NCBI GenBank assembly: GCA_963854835.1
Contig: OY978525.1
Coordinates: forward strand, 58,969,855-59,033,854
From: Megamerina dolium
Taxonomy: Eukaryota; Arthropoda; Insecta; Diptera; Megamerinidae
Length of the DNA: 64,000 nucleotides
Reading direction: 5' to 3'
The notes beneath the pieces are model-generated. The model was not told where the DNA came from, ran no database searches, and saw only the letters and a list, made by a program, of their open reading frames with translations. Of this stretch, positions 1-10,161 are shown piece after piece. A program made the position numbers and the translations under genes. Position 1 is the stretch's first letter, and the number at the start of each line of letters is the position of its first letter.

Positions 1-327
1 ATATAAGGTGCCAGCTTACGGAAGGCAGTCGCTTTTCAGTTGTGAGTCTTGTACCCAGTTGTGAAGTGCTAGCGCATAAGAAATTGTAAATACTGCTATC
101 CTACGAGTATTAGTGTAAAGTGTGAAATTGGAAGTAATACCAGGAATAAAGCGAAAGCCCAAAATCGCAAGTATCGTATAATTGACAAACATAATTATTT
201 TATTTCAGCTAATTAGTGTGATAGTCTTGAAGGATATTTAGGAGCTTAGGTGCAAATCTTGTGCGTTACATCCTTGAGTCTAGCCGTTAGGTACTTAGTG
301 AGTGTTGTGGAAAAATAGTACACAACA
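1..327 (+). mobile_element. Ty3/gypsy LTR (3' or solo), 17.6/297-like
   Basis: This stretch matches, with scattered differences, the long terminal repeat at about 39030-39390, including the shared ends TGTTGTGGAAAAATAGTA and ACAACA. At 39392 the LTR is followed by a primer-binding site, but here it is followed by unrelated sequence. That makes this the 3' LTR of an element extending left of the window, or a solo LTR. A TATA-like ATATAAG lies at the window edge, so the upstream part of the LTR is outside. Family assignment rests on the better copy at 39030. Confidence 0.75.
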
Positions 328-1440
328 GTAGAAAATCGCAAATACTAGTAATAGAAGGAAGAAGAAACTACCTTGGTGGTCCAGGCAACTCAATCTATTG
401 CAAGTGGAGTGCAGAAAGCAATTCAATAGAGCGAAATCTTCCCGTGAGGAAAGAGGGTGGAATTGCTACTTTGAAAAGATCACATATAAGAAAGAACTGA
501 GGTAACATTGAGAGCACTACGAAAGCCTCTCGATTAAGGAAAATTCTGTCAAAGTCAAATTTATTAATTGGATACAACCAAAACCTGATAGGAGCTTAAC
601 GGAAGTCATTATTTCTCTAAACCTACTCTTTGACACATACTTTTCAGATATTTCCAGGTGCGAATCGGAAATGTTGGCCGTTGTCTCAGAAGCCAATATA
701 GAATAATCTGTCAGGATCTTCAAATATTTTAAATCACCTGGGCCTGATGGGCTTTTCCAGGGCAGCTCCAATATTCTTTAGGGTAAATTAGAAACTTGCT
801 GACAACTTATTTAAAGGTGCCCTATACCTAAATTATATTCCCATCTTATAGAAAGTGAAAGTTGTCTTTATCCCGAGGGCAGGCAAGATCACACTTATTA
901 GTTTAAAAGATTATAGGCCTATCAGTCTGTCATCATTTATACTAAAAGCGTTAGAGCGGTTAATAGATATGTATATTAGAAATAAAAATACTTCATCGCA
1001 CCTTGCGAAATCATGGCATGCTTACTGCAAGGAAAAATCCACGGAAACGGTATAGAATCCACTTATCACAGAAGATGAGATCAATGGAAGATAACGAATG
1101 GAAGATAAGGAATATACGTTAGTAGCCTCCTTAGATATTGAGGGCGCTTTTAAAAACATAAAGGCAAGGGCAATAAGTGGCGCACTGATGGATCTGGGCA
1201 TGTTCTGAACTTTATTGGACAATTGCTTATAAGCAGGTACGTGAATTCAACGTTAGGGTGATCCACGGTGCGCATATTCGTCAGCCCTTAAGGCGGTGTG
1301 CTCTCTATCGTGGGTTTTGGCAATGAATATATTGTTGCAGAGCCCTGAGGAGAGGGGTTATCAGGTTGTTGCCTATGCGGATGATGTTGCGATTACATCA
1401 AGGGGAAATTTCCGATACCTTCTGTTATATTATGCAAGGC
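328..1440 (+). pseudogene. LOA-like LINE reverse transcriptase, 5' half (decayed)
   Basis: Conceptual translation in shifting frames gives ordered reverse-transcriptase blocks: FKSPGPDGL near 726-752, DYRPISLSSF near 918-950, YCKEKSTETV near 1024-1053, LVASLDIEGAF near 1119-1150 and VVAYADDVAITS near 1366-1400, the last carrying the catalytic ADD. Many stops and frameshifts make it a relic. The reading continues after the jockey insertion at 5302, where NEVDRWSKSCGLGVNANKTE follows, so the two parts were one element. Similarity of the blocks to LOA-clade elements is from memory; R1 or another jockey-group clade is possible. No endonuclease was recognised upstream. Confidence 0.7.
1427..1440 (+). 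repeat. Left target-site duplication of jockey insertion
   Basis: ATATTATGCAAGGC here is repeated exactly at 5288-5301, directly after the poly(A) of the jockey-like element. The first A could belong to the tail, so the duplication is 13-14 bp. It interrupts the LOA-like reading frame, as expected for target-primed insertion. Confidence 0.85.
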
Positions 1441-1648
1441 AATCTTGCAATCTTGTGAAAGTCACTAATAAGAGTGGACGTGTTTGATAGAGTCGGAAGT
1501 TATTGTTTTCGGTAAAAAAAAAAAAAAAAAATTTTAATATTTTGCGAAAAGACGCTAAGAAACTCAAGGAGTTATTTCGGTGATTTGTTTTTTTTTTTTT
1601 AGAAAAAAAAAATAAAATAATATCGTTTGCAAACAATTTGTTTATAAT

Positions 1649-3223
1649 ATGAGTGTTCAGCGCTCTCCTCCCCGGCAACGGCAATCGCCTGTTAATGTGT
1701 GTGTAAACAATAATTTGCAATCACCCGCGCAAACCCGCCCGATAAGTGCATTATAAAAAAAAACAGTTGATACACACTGCACAAGTGAAAGTAACAGTGT
1801 TAATCTTTTACCTGTACATATTCCTCACTCTAACACTACATCAAAATTTGCAACAACAATAAATACAGACAAAAAAAATAGTTTGTTCTCTCGTGATATA
1901 CTATCTCCCTCTATACCGTGGAGTGTACAATGCGCTTCTCCTGCTGTAACACCAACAACATCAAAGCAAACAAATAACGGCCTTTCTACTGAAGTGCATG
2001 ACCCAGTAGTTAAAGCAACTAGTGCGATGACTAATAAAGAACCAGTTGCTGTTCAAACTGGAATTGATCGCTACATTACTGTAGTAAAGCGAAAAAGAAG
2101 TCCCCAAAATTCAAAACAAATGAATTCAACCAAAATTCAAAAGCCGAACACTGCCCCTATTAGTTCGGAAAATAGATACGCTTTGCTTTCAGGTGATGAA
2201 AGTGACGAAAATATTATCTCCAAGAAAAATTTCAAACCCCCACCCATTTTCTTAAGAGAACGTAACTCAGATAAGTTGATTTCCATAATTACAAGTCTTA
2301 TAGGACCAAAGAATTTCCACGTTGTTCCTATTCGCGAAAGCCAAATTGAGGAAACGAAAGTGCAAATCTACAGCGAAACTCATTATCGCAAAGTAATTGC
2401 GGAATTTGATGCTGTAAAAAAGAATTACTACACATATCAGCTAAAAAGTAGTAAGGGCTTAATCGTTGTACTCAAAGGCGTCGAACCCAACGTTGATATT
2501 AACGAAATCAAACTTGCCCTTCAGGAAGACGGGTTTCAAGCCAAAACAGTATTCAACATTCTCAACAAGAGCAATATACCTCAACCGTTATATCGTATTG
2601 ATCTTCAGCCTGAAACAAAACCCCTAAAAAAAGGTGAAGTACACCCCATATATAAAATTCGATATTTATTGCATCGCAAAATCACAATCGAAGAACCCCA
2701 TAAGAGAACTGGACCTCCTCAGTGCAGTAACTGCCAAGAATATGGACATACTAAGACATATTGTACCCTGCCAGCTGTTTGTGTGATTTGTGGAGATCTC
2801 CATAAATCAAACATATGCCCAAAATCTAAAGGCGATGCTAGCATGAAAAAATTCAGCAATTGTGGAGGTAATCACACTGCAAATTATAGAGGTTGCCCAG
2901 TATATACAACCCTAAAGCTAAATTTCTCCGCTAGCAATCAACCTCTAAAACCAGTTGAGCAAACTCAGATAGCCAACTCAAGTAAGAGACAAAATATTGA
3001 TGCAACACAATTCTTCTCTGCAATCCCAAACAAGAATCAAACCAATTCATACGCTAGCGTGTTAAAACAAAACACACACCAACAAAGCAATGTAAAAAAT
3101 GAGCAGAAGCACTCACTGCCCACCCAACAGCCAAGTACCCTGCTTCCAACATTAATCCAGAATATGAACCAATTCATGAACTCAATGCAAACAATGATGC
3201 AAGAAATTCCCATCTTCCTCTGA
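1649..3223 (+). pseudogene. Jockey ORF1 (Gag-like, CCHC zinc knuckles), disrupted
   Basis: ORF1 of jockey-group LINEs encodes a nucleic-acid-binding Gag-like protein that packages the element RNA. The likely start is ATG 1649, but an in-frame TAA at 1754-1756 ends it after 35 codons. The same frame then runs open through 3223, with the next ATG at 1883 giving 446 aa. The C-terminal half has a proline-rich segment, then three knuckles: CSNCQEYGHTKTYC, CVICGDLHKSNIC, and a third (FSNCGGNHTANYRGC) whose first Cys is Phe. The natural C terminus is lost to the deletion into ORF2. It is non-functional as it stands, although the 1883 frame alone could be translated. Confidence 0.8.
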
Positions 3224-5127
3224 GTACTGTATTAAGAAATGGACACGATGTAGACTCAGCACTCGAAAAATTCAACCAGCTGCTCTCATTAGCTCTCAGC
3301 TCAGCCACCTGCACAAAGGTATGCAAGCAATCAAACTATAGCCCATACACACCAGCCGATATTGAATTGCTAGTAAGACAGAAAAGAAGACTCCGAAGAC
3401 AATGGCAAGAATTCAGATCACCGAATCTGAAAACACAGCTACAGCACTGCACTCGAAAGTTAAAGCAAGCCTTAAAAAATAAAAACAACAAAGAGTTAGA
3501 AGAGCACATAGCGAAATTAACACCTGGTGAAGCGTCAGACTACTCTTTGTGGAAATCAGCAAAAAACTCAAATCGGCCAATTCTCACTGATTCCCCCATC
3601 CATTTGAGTGACGGTAATTGGGCTAGAAGCAACTGTGAGAAGGGTTTGGCTTTTGCAAACCACCTAAAAAGTGTGTTTACACCCAATCCACCCTCTTCAC
3701 AGTCCTCATTACCAAAATTAACTTCTCAACCTTGCTCAATAAAGCTCAAAATTTAAAAAAAGGACATATTCAAAGCAATTTATAAAGATTTAAACCCAAA
3801 AAAATCACCTGGTCCAGATAAAATTACCGGTAAAATGATAAAAGAGCTACCTCCGGCTTCAGTAATTCATCTGATGCACATTTTCAATGCTATCCTTCGT
3901 ATTAAACACTATCCCAAATGCTGGAAAACTTCAAAAATTATTATGATAGCAAAACCAGGAAAAGACCCTACAAAAGTTGCATCGTACAGACCTATCAGCC
4001 TCCTGCCTCTACTTTCTAAAGTATTCGAAAAGCTACTTGTCATGAATACATCTCCATTTATTAATCTCAACCAACTGATTCCTCAACATCAGTTTGGATT
4101 TAGAAAACAGCACGGCACAATAGAACAAGTCCACCGCATTGTAACTCTAATAAGGAACACTTTTGAAGAAAAAAAGTATTGCTCAGCTGTCTTTCTTGAT
4201 ATCACTCAAGCTTTCGATAAAGTATGGCACGAAGGCCTTATTTACAAACTCAAACTATTACTGCCTGCAAATGTCTCCTCATTGCTTAGTAACTACCTCA
4301 CGAAAAGACAATTTCTCGTACATCACAAGGATTACACAACAAATCCATTGGATATTCACGCTGGCGTTCCTCAAGGAAGCGTTTTGGGCCCCTTACTGTA
4401 TCTCTTATACACTACAGATATGCCCAGCAATAACCATACATTTATATCGACCTTTGCAGATGATACGGCAATATTGTGCTCTCGCTCTAACCCCATAGAA
4501 GCTACTAAACTCCTGCAGACTCATATCGATTCTCTCGAAATCTGGCTAGCAAAATGGCGTATAAAAGTCAATGAATCAAAGAGCGTACATGTAACCTTCA
4601 CGCTAAGGACAGATACATGTCCCCCACTTAAAATTAATGGCCAATCAGTTCCACAATGTTCCTCAACAAAGTACTTGGGTATTCACCTCGACAGAAGGCT
4701 GACCTGGAAAAATCACATAGAGGCAAAGAAAACTCAGATCAAGCTTAAAATTAATCAGTTATGGTGGCTGTTACACAAAAGATCAAAGTTGAATCTCGAA
4801 TGCAAAGTGCTATTATATAAAGCAATCCTGAAGCCAATCTGGACTTATGGTATTCAGTTTTGGGGCACCGCATCTCCCTCAAATATCGAAAAATTGCAGC
4901 GAATACAATCCAAGTGTCTGCGAATTATTGTAAACGCGCCTTGGTATATGAGGAACGTTAACATCCATCGCGATTTAAATGTACCCACAATTTCTGAGGA
5001 AGTTGCAATGTCTTGCAGAAGCTACATTCAAAAATTACACAGTCATCCGAATCCCCTTGCTAGGCAATTGTTGCTGAGCACGGGGCATCGTCGATTAAAA
5101 AGAAAAGACACACTGAATATGCTGTGA
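3210..5127 (+). pseudogene. Jockey ORF2 fragment: reverse transcriptase, no endonuclease
   Basis: The translation covers the region before the reverse transcriptase (VRQKRRLRRQWQEF at ~3370), KSPGPDKITGK (~3804), SYRPISLLPLLSKVFEKLL, VFLDITQAFDKVWH, GVPQGSVLGPLLY and the catalytic STFADDTAIL, followed by the thumb and a C-terminal domain ending at 5127. A TAA at 3754-3756 interrupts the frame before the RT core; the open stretch 3835-5127 encodes 430 aa. Copy 2 shares the same nonsense codon, but copy 3 (61102) reads through with AAA there. The stop was therefore present before the tandem duplication. Confidence 0.85.
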
Positions 5128-5287
5128 AATTGCTATACCTCGTGACTCAACAAATTGTGATGGAACGTTGGGAATATCACATAATTTTATTTAGTTTGTA
5201 AGATTTGATTACATATTGTTAGTTTCTAAGTAATTTTAGAAAGATCCAATAAAAAAGCTTGTTAAAAAAAAAAAAAAAAAAAAAAAA

Positions 5288-5301
5288 ATATTATGCAAGG
5301 C
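5288..5301 (+). repeat. Right target-site duplication of jockey insertion
   Basis: Exact repeat of 1427-1440. A copy also sits at 12338-12351, because the whole block was duplicated. Confidence 0.8.
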
Positions 5302-5790
5302 TTATTGAATGAAGTTGACCGATGGTCTAAATCATGTGGTTTAGGTGTTAACGCCAATAAAACGGAACTTATTCTGTTTACTAAAAGGCACAGGTGCCTG
5401 ATGTTAGACCTCCAACTAGAATGGTATCACACTGTGACAAAGCCCACTACTTGAGACTAATGTCGGACAGGAAGTTACTTTAGAATATCAATGTAGAGGA
5501 TAGAGCGAGGAATGAGCTATACCGCTCTATTCGTGTAAAAGGGCGGTGCGATCTCGCTCCCTGGGCCAAAAACCTCAGGTAGTACACTGGTTATATAGAA
5601 CAGTGGCGAAACCAATTTTAACGTACGGCATTCTAGTTTGGCGGCCAGCACTTAATACACCTCATTACATGCAATAGAAAAAACCAACATGTTGTGTGAC
5701 AAAATAAGTCCGAAAATAGCTAACGCACTAAATTATGTAGAAATTGTGACGAATTTAAGAGCGAATTTAAGATTTAAGATCCGGAATCTT
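5302..5790 (+). pseudogene. LOA-like LINE reverse transcriptase, 3' half (decayed)
   Basis: This is the continuation of the relic at 328-1440. Fragments read GLGVNANKTELILFTKRH near 5337, then a decayed segment typical of the region after the RT thumb (YRTVVKPILTYGILVWW-like, near 5595-5645). Frameshifts and stops are frequent. Beyond about 5790 no family similarity can be recognised. Confidence 0.6.
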
Positions 5791-6094
5791 TGCAAATAGC
5801 CGTAAGCTATATAGGATCTGTAGAGGTTTCATGGTGGTACTACTTAAGATGTTTTTAAACTGCAATTTTGGAGAATATTTAAGCAGCGTATTACAATTGT
5901 GGTTTGCCTTTTTGATGCAAGTTTTGACTTATATTTGTGGTAATACAAAGTGACGGGTGAAGTATTCTACGTAACAATAAACAATGAGCTGTTGTAAATG
6001 ATCTTGCTAAAGGCACAGGAGTGCCCAGAGCAACGCATTGAATTTTGGACGACATCTACGCTTACATCTGTGTACAAAATATTTGAATGGTATA
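5791..6094. other. Unassigned AT-rich spacer
   Basis: No coding pattern, terminal repeats or known element ends are seen. It probably holds the eroded 3' part of the LOA-like element. The same sequence recurs at 12841-13144 as part of the tandem block. Confidence 0.5.
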
Positions 6095-6412
6095 TCCGGG
6101 TGGGGTTAGCGCAATCCTTGTTGAACTTATCGCAAGTCAACTCTCTGGCTGTCATGTAGTTTGATCTAAACGCTATGTGATAATACCTCTAGTTGTTAAT
6201 GAGGGGTGGTCATGTAGCTTGCTCTGCTTACTATGTGATGGCGCCTTCATTATTATTAATGGGGGCCCTCCACGTGGCGACCACCGGGCAACGTCCTCCT
6301 GGCACCCGCTGGGAGGCGGTTGAAGTGAGTGGCGAAAATCTCCTCGGTTAGAGGTTGTGCGTTGGGTTTGGGACCCGCCACATAAAAAACCTGCCCAGAG
6401 AATATTGTAAAA

Positions 6413-6705
6413 ATGCCTCGGAAACGGACTACCCCCTTTGTTGATGAACCATGCAAACGAAATGGGGGCCATGAGTTACGGATATGCACCTGGATTGTCC
6501 GGTCCCTTTTTAAGGAGGGTGCCTCTATCCAGCTTGTTGATGTCCTCGAGAAATACAGAGCTGACACCACCGCTCTCCAGGAAATGCGATGTACGGGACA
6601 GGGCTGCGCCAAAAGAGCATAATGTGATATATACTACAGTTGCCATGCTGGCACGATTAGGATGTGGATTTTTGGTCAGCAAGAGACTACGACATCTTGT
6701 CTCAC
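6413..6705 (+). pseudogene. RTE-like AP endonuclease, N-terminal part
   Basis: ATG 6413 opens MPRKRTTPFVDEPCKRN, then ELRICTWIVRSLFKEG, where the better copy at 28854 has ICTWNVRSL; the metal-site Asn has become Ile. LEKYRADTTALQEMRCTGQG follows with the catalytic Glu of the LQE motif. A frameshift near 6600-6650 is needed to reach GCGFLVSKRLRHLVS. The endonuclease of such elements nicks target DNA to prime reverse transcription. This copy cannot be active. Confidence 0.7.
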
Positions 6706-7277
6706 TTATATAGCGTAAAATATATATCATAATTTACAATTTAAACCCATTCCAGTATAAAAGAATTTCTGAAGAAATGGCAATTTTTCAGTTGGTCAAC
6801 TTTATAACTTACTTTTAAATCAGTCATCATTATTATTTGTAGTTAATACTTCTTGTTGTAAATATTGTGCATGTGTTCAATATTACGTATTTTGTTTTTC
6901 TTTTTGGCTTTTATTTTCTTTTCACTGTGTATGGTTGTTGAATTATTGCATAATCATATAGCGAGGTACGATGACCCGTTGGTTCTTTTTTTATTGTTTA
7001 TTATTTTATTTATTGTTTATTCATTATTTTACTTCTTCTTCGTTCTTTGTTTTTCATGATTGTGAAATTGTTCAACAATCATACTTCACGATGACGCTGA
7101 CCACGCATTTTTATAAATATACTACAACCCATTTTAGCCAATGATAATTACATTATGCATAGTGTGTTGATTATCATTAATTAATGGTTACACATAATAA
7201 AATAACATAATGATAATAATAATATTACTATAACATTTGTAGTGAGTCATGCATAATTTAGATGAGCATTATATTGA
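6706..7277. other. AT-rich 572-bp insert inside RTE endonuclease
   Basis: Very AT-rich sequence with no coding pattern separates the two halves of the endonuclease. CTCAC occurs on both sides (6701-6705 and 7278-7282), as a short target duplication would. About 170 bp of endonuclease sequence present in the copy at 28854 is absent, however, so insertion plus deletion, or filler repair, is also possible. No terminal inverted repeats were recognised. Confidence 0.45.
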
Positions 7278-7282
7278 CTCAC

Positions 7283-8310
7283 AACACTTACGACCGCTGC
7301 TCCTGCCACGATAACAAAATCGTGCTTGGCGACTTTAATGCCAGGGCGGGCAAGGAAGGTACCTTTGGTCCAACTGTCGGAAAATTCGGCCTCCACCAGA
7401 ACACCTCCGATAACGGAATGTTGGTGATCGACTTCGCCGCAGCACGAAACATGGAAATTGGTGGTACCAGATTCCAGCATCTCGACATCCACAAAGCGAC
7501 ATGGTTGTCTCCAGATCAACGTACAAGAAACCAAATTGATCATGTGGTGATTGACGTAAGGCATGCTTCCAGTGTGATGGACGTGAAATCGATCCGTGGA
7601 TCACTACCTTATTGCAGCTAAGGTGCGCTTACGTTTATGTGTCGCAAATAACAAGAGAAGTCCCACACAGAGAAAGCTCGACGTCAGTAAGCTGCGATCA
7701 CCAGAGACAGCAGATGCATTTGCCACTCGACTATCGGATCTGCTTATGCAGAACACTCCCCCACTTGATGATACATGCGCACGGTGGGCACATATATCCC
7801 ACTCCATGACTACTGCTGCCGAGGAGGTAATCGGTTACTACCGGCCTCTGAGGAATGAGTGGTATGATCAGGAGTGTCGCGACGCTACCGCAGAGAAAGA
7901 CTCCGCCTACGGAAAAACCCTGCGTGCAGGCGCAAAGCGAGCTGTTAAGGAGCGGTACAGAGAGAAAAGGAGTGCAGAGGGACGTCTTTTCAGGCGCAAG
8001 AAAAGAGAACAAGAAAGACGCGAGTGTGAGGAGATAGAGATGTGTACCGACAAGAATGAGACTCGAAAATTCTTCGAAAAGATCAAGCGCCTGAGTGGCG
8101 GTTTAAACCCCTGATCCTCTTCTTGTTGTGATGGAAATGGGAATTTAGTTACAGATGTCCAGAGTGTACTGAGCCTATGGAGGGAACACTTCTCCACGTT
8201 ACTGAATGGCGATGTTAGGAACAATTCCGCCAGTGGAGAAGATTGCCCGATAACCCCGATTACAGATGATGGTGTTGATGTTCCACCACCCGACTATGAC
8301 GAGGTTGAAA
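7283..8310 (+). pseudogene. RTE-like endonuclease C-terminal part and linker
   Basis: KIVLGDFNARAGKEGTFG (GDFNA metal-binding motif) is followed by LVIDFAAARNM, NQIDHVVIDVRHASSVMD and, after a frameshift near 7600, DHYLIAAKVRLRL. The SDH-type motif expected in front of DHYLI is truncated. The frame then runs through a highly charged linker (KERYREKRSAEGRLFRRKKR) to a stop at 8112, with more element-like sequence (VQSVLSLWREHFSTLLNG) to about 8310. Nothing of the RT core follows. Confidence 0.7.
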
Positions 8311-8382
8311 CGTTATATTATTCGGTTATATTCGGCCTAAATCGATATTCGGTTGTTATGACCACATAAGTAAGTAAGTAAG

Positions 8383-8509
8383 TATATATAAGTCGAATGT
8401 CAGAATAGAGGTTTTTGGAAGAAAGGAAATATACAGACAAATAAAGCAAAGTGAAAACCTAAAGAGAATTGTATATTTTTGGGATTACAAAGATTCTTCT
8501 GATTAAACA
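8383..8509 (+). repeat. BEL/Pao LTR remnant (BEL-1), U3 missing
   Basis: It carries a TATATAAG promoter-like box, an AATAAA-type signal in ACAAATAAAGC, and ends ...TTAAACA one base before a primer-binding site. The 5' part is not visible, because the sequence begins directly at the (AAGT)n tail of the RTE element. The same RTE-LTR junction occurs inverted around 24640-26340, there split by a Tc1 insertion. Confidence 0.55.
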
Positions 8510-8510
8510 T

Positions 8511-8528
8511 TGGTGCCGAAACCCGGGA
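8511..8528 (+). other. Primer-binding site, tRNA-Phe type
   Basis: TGGTGCCGAAACCCGGGA is the reverse complement of TCCCGGGTTTCGGCACCA, which matches from memory the 3' end of animal cytosolic tRNA-Phe. Its position one base after an LTR-like CA end supports a reverse-transcription primer site. A second copy is at 15561-15578. Confidence 0.7.
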
Positions 8529-8589
8529 ACAAGAGGTCTTCCTAAAACATTGCTACCTGTAACAATAGACATAATTGATTTTCTTAACG

Positions 8590-10161
8590 TGCGAGCTTTG
8601 CAGCAATGAGTGTGGAAACGAAATCTGTAAGATTGTCGTGTTGGATATTGTAAGCAGCAGTGATTGATTAATGTTATTCTTTGGTACGGATTATTGCTGA
8701 TTCAATTCAAAGAAAAAGAGCAAAAACTGCAGAAAGTGCTAAGTTGAGTGCTGACATAGATAAAGTCGGGGTTGCAGAAAAAGCTCTTTTCTTTCTGTCG
8801 TAATAAATCCTATGAAAAAGAGAAAGTACTAAATTGAGTGCTAACTTTGAGAACATCGCCGTTACGTAAAAGCTCTTTTCCTTCTCGTGTTATAAAGCCG
8901 ATGAAAAATAGAGGAAAGACAAACTGTTATTGGAGAAAGACCATTCGGTGAACGTTGTATAAAGACCTGCGAATTTTCAATTTGGAAAATAATATGGGTG
9001 GTAAAAAATGTTACAGCCACAAACGAGCTGGAGAATGTGGAAACAATTATTTCTACTGATCATAGTGCCAGCAAAATTAATGTCGAGAAATCAGCTTCAC
9101 AGAAGTTGGTAGATTGAAAACCACTTTGAGCATCCACGAAAAACAGCATAAAAAAACGAATAAAAACGGTGGTAACAAAGGTGTTGGCGAATCACAGGAA
9201 GAGCTGGAATGCACACTCGGAATTCCTGAATCATACTTCAAGAAAGGCTTAGTATACAAGAATACATTGATCGAATTTCACCATCCAGCGAAATGGCGGC
9301 AAATGCTACGTGGTTGGCAGATTTAGAAGAAATGTATGTGTGCACTAGAATTTACGAAGTACAACTATAAAAAACAAGGTAAAACAACTATCAAATCCCA
9401 AGTAAATAATTACGAGGTGATATTAGAATTCTATTTGCTGCCAAAGATTACTGGTGTGAAAAGAGATCGATTCGTAGATATTGCCAACTGGAATCTGGGT
9501 ACATTCCAGTTAGTAATATCTTAATATTGAGCTTGCTGATACAGCTTTAAATGTTCCATCACGAGTTGATTTACAGTTGGGCGCTCAATTGTTCCTGGAT
9601 TTACTGTCAATTGGTCTGATCCATTGGAGCAGTGATCTTCCTCGAGTACAAAAAACATTATTTGGTTGGGTGGTATCAGGAGCAGACAAGGACATCTGTG
9701 CACCAGATAACAATAGCCAAAGTTTACTCATAGATAGCAAATGTGACAATCTAGTCAAACGATTTTAGGAAATTGAACAAATAGATTTAAAAACACGTTT
9801 TACCTCCCGAATTCTACGAGTACGAAATTAAGAGTTGTGTTTGATTGTATTTACAAGATACACTCAGATGTCGCACTAAACGATGTTATAATGAAGGGTC
9901 CGGTAATACAAAACGATTTATTGTCAATAGTGTTGCGCTTTCGTTGGTTTAAGTACGCACTCATTGCAGACATCACAAAAATGTACCGAAAAGCTTAGGT
10001 TACCAATGAGGACAGCAATTATGAGACAATTCTATGGCGGTCTTCTACGGATGAAAAACTTAGAGCCTATCGGTTATTAACGATTCCTTACGGTACTATG
10101 TATAATGAAGAGAAGTGTATGTCTATGTTAGATTGAGGGAATGGGTTGAGTGGTGATCTGT
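8590..10161 (+). pseudogene. BEL/Pao gag-protease-RT remnant (BEL-1), truncated
   Basis: Frames are broken throughout, but the protease C-terminal signature LQLGAQLFLDLLSIGL... LPRVQKTLFGWVVSGA is clear at about 9572-9690. Before it lies a decayed protease segment with KITGVKRDRFVDIANWNLG. After it come weak RT blocks near 9800-10100 (a decayed RVVFDA region and an ADITKMYRKA-like string). The element stops abruptly at 10161. In this copy it is joined to jockey sequence, and in the second copy (17211) to another BEL element, so its RT-RNaseH-integrase part was already lost before duplication. Confidence 0.7.

Larger units (their letters stand above)
1441..5287 (+). mobile_element. Jockey-like non-LTR retrotransposon, copy 1 (internally deleted)
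   Basis: The element starts after the target duplication, has an A/T homopolymer-rich leader, an ORF1 with CCHC knuckles (1649-3223), an ORF2 reverse transcriptase (to 5127), an AATAAA at 5248-5253 and a long poly(A) ending at 5287. The end of ORF1 runs directly into the middle of ORF2 near 3205-3212 (CAAGAAATTCCC). The endonuclease region of ORF2 is therefore missing. Copies at 10162 and 61102 keep part of that region, with a SDHSP motif. The join lies at a short stretch (AAGAAAT/AAATTCCC) common to both sides, suggesting a microhomology deletion. Confidence 0.85.
6095..8382 (+). mobile_element. RTE-like LINE, copy a (RT domain deleted, AT-rich insert)
   Basis: The 5' end is recognised by GGTGGGGTTAGCGCAATCC, shared with copies at 28495 and (reversed) 60465. 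The 3' end is GGTTGTTATGACCACATAAG followed by (AAGT)n, shared with the reversed copies ending at 26317 and 59284. Between them lie an AP-type endonuclease split by a 572-bp AT-rich insert, and the linker before the RT. The RT itself is missing: sequence jumps near 8310 from the linker to the last ~70 bp of the element. Assignment to the RTE group rests on the endonuclease resembling 'craniofacial development protein 2-like' proteins and on the short tandem-repeat tail. Confidence 0.75.

Noticed and set aside
6865..7059. Hydrophobic 64-aa frame that looks like a membrane protein (also 13915-14109)
   Set aside because: It lies in a T-rich insert inside a broken endonuclease, and its Phe/Leu content simply reflects base composition.
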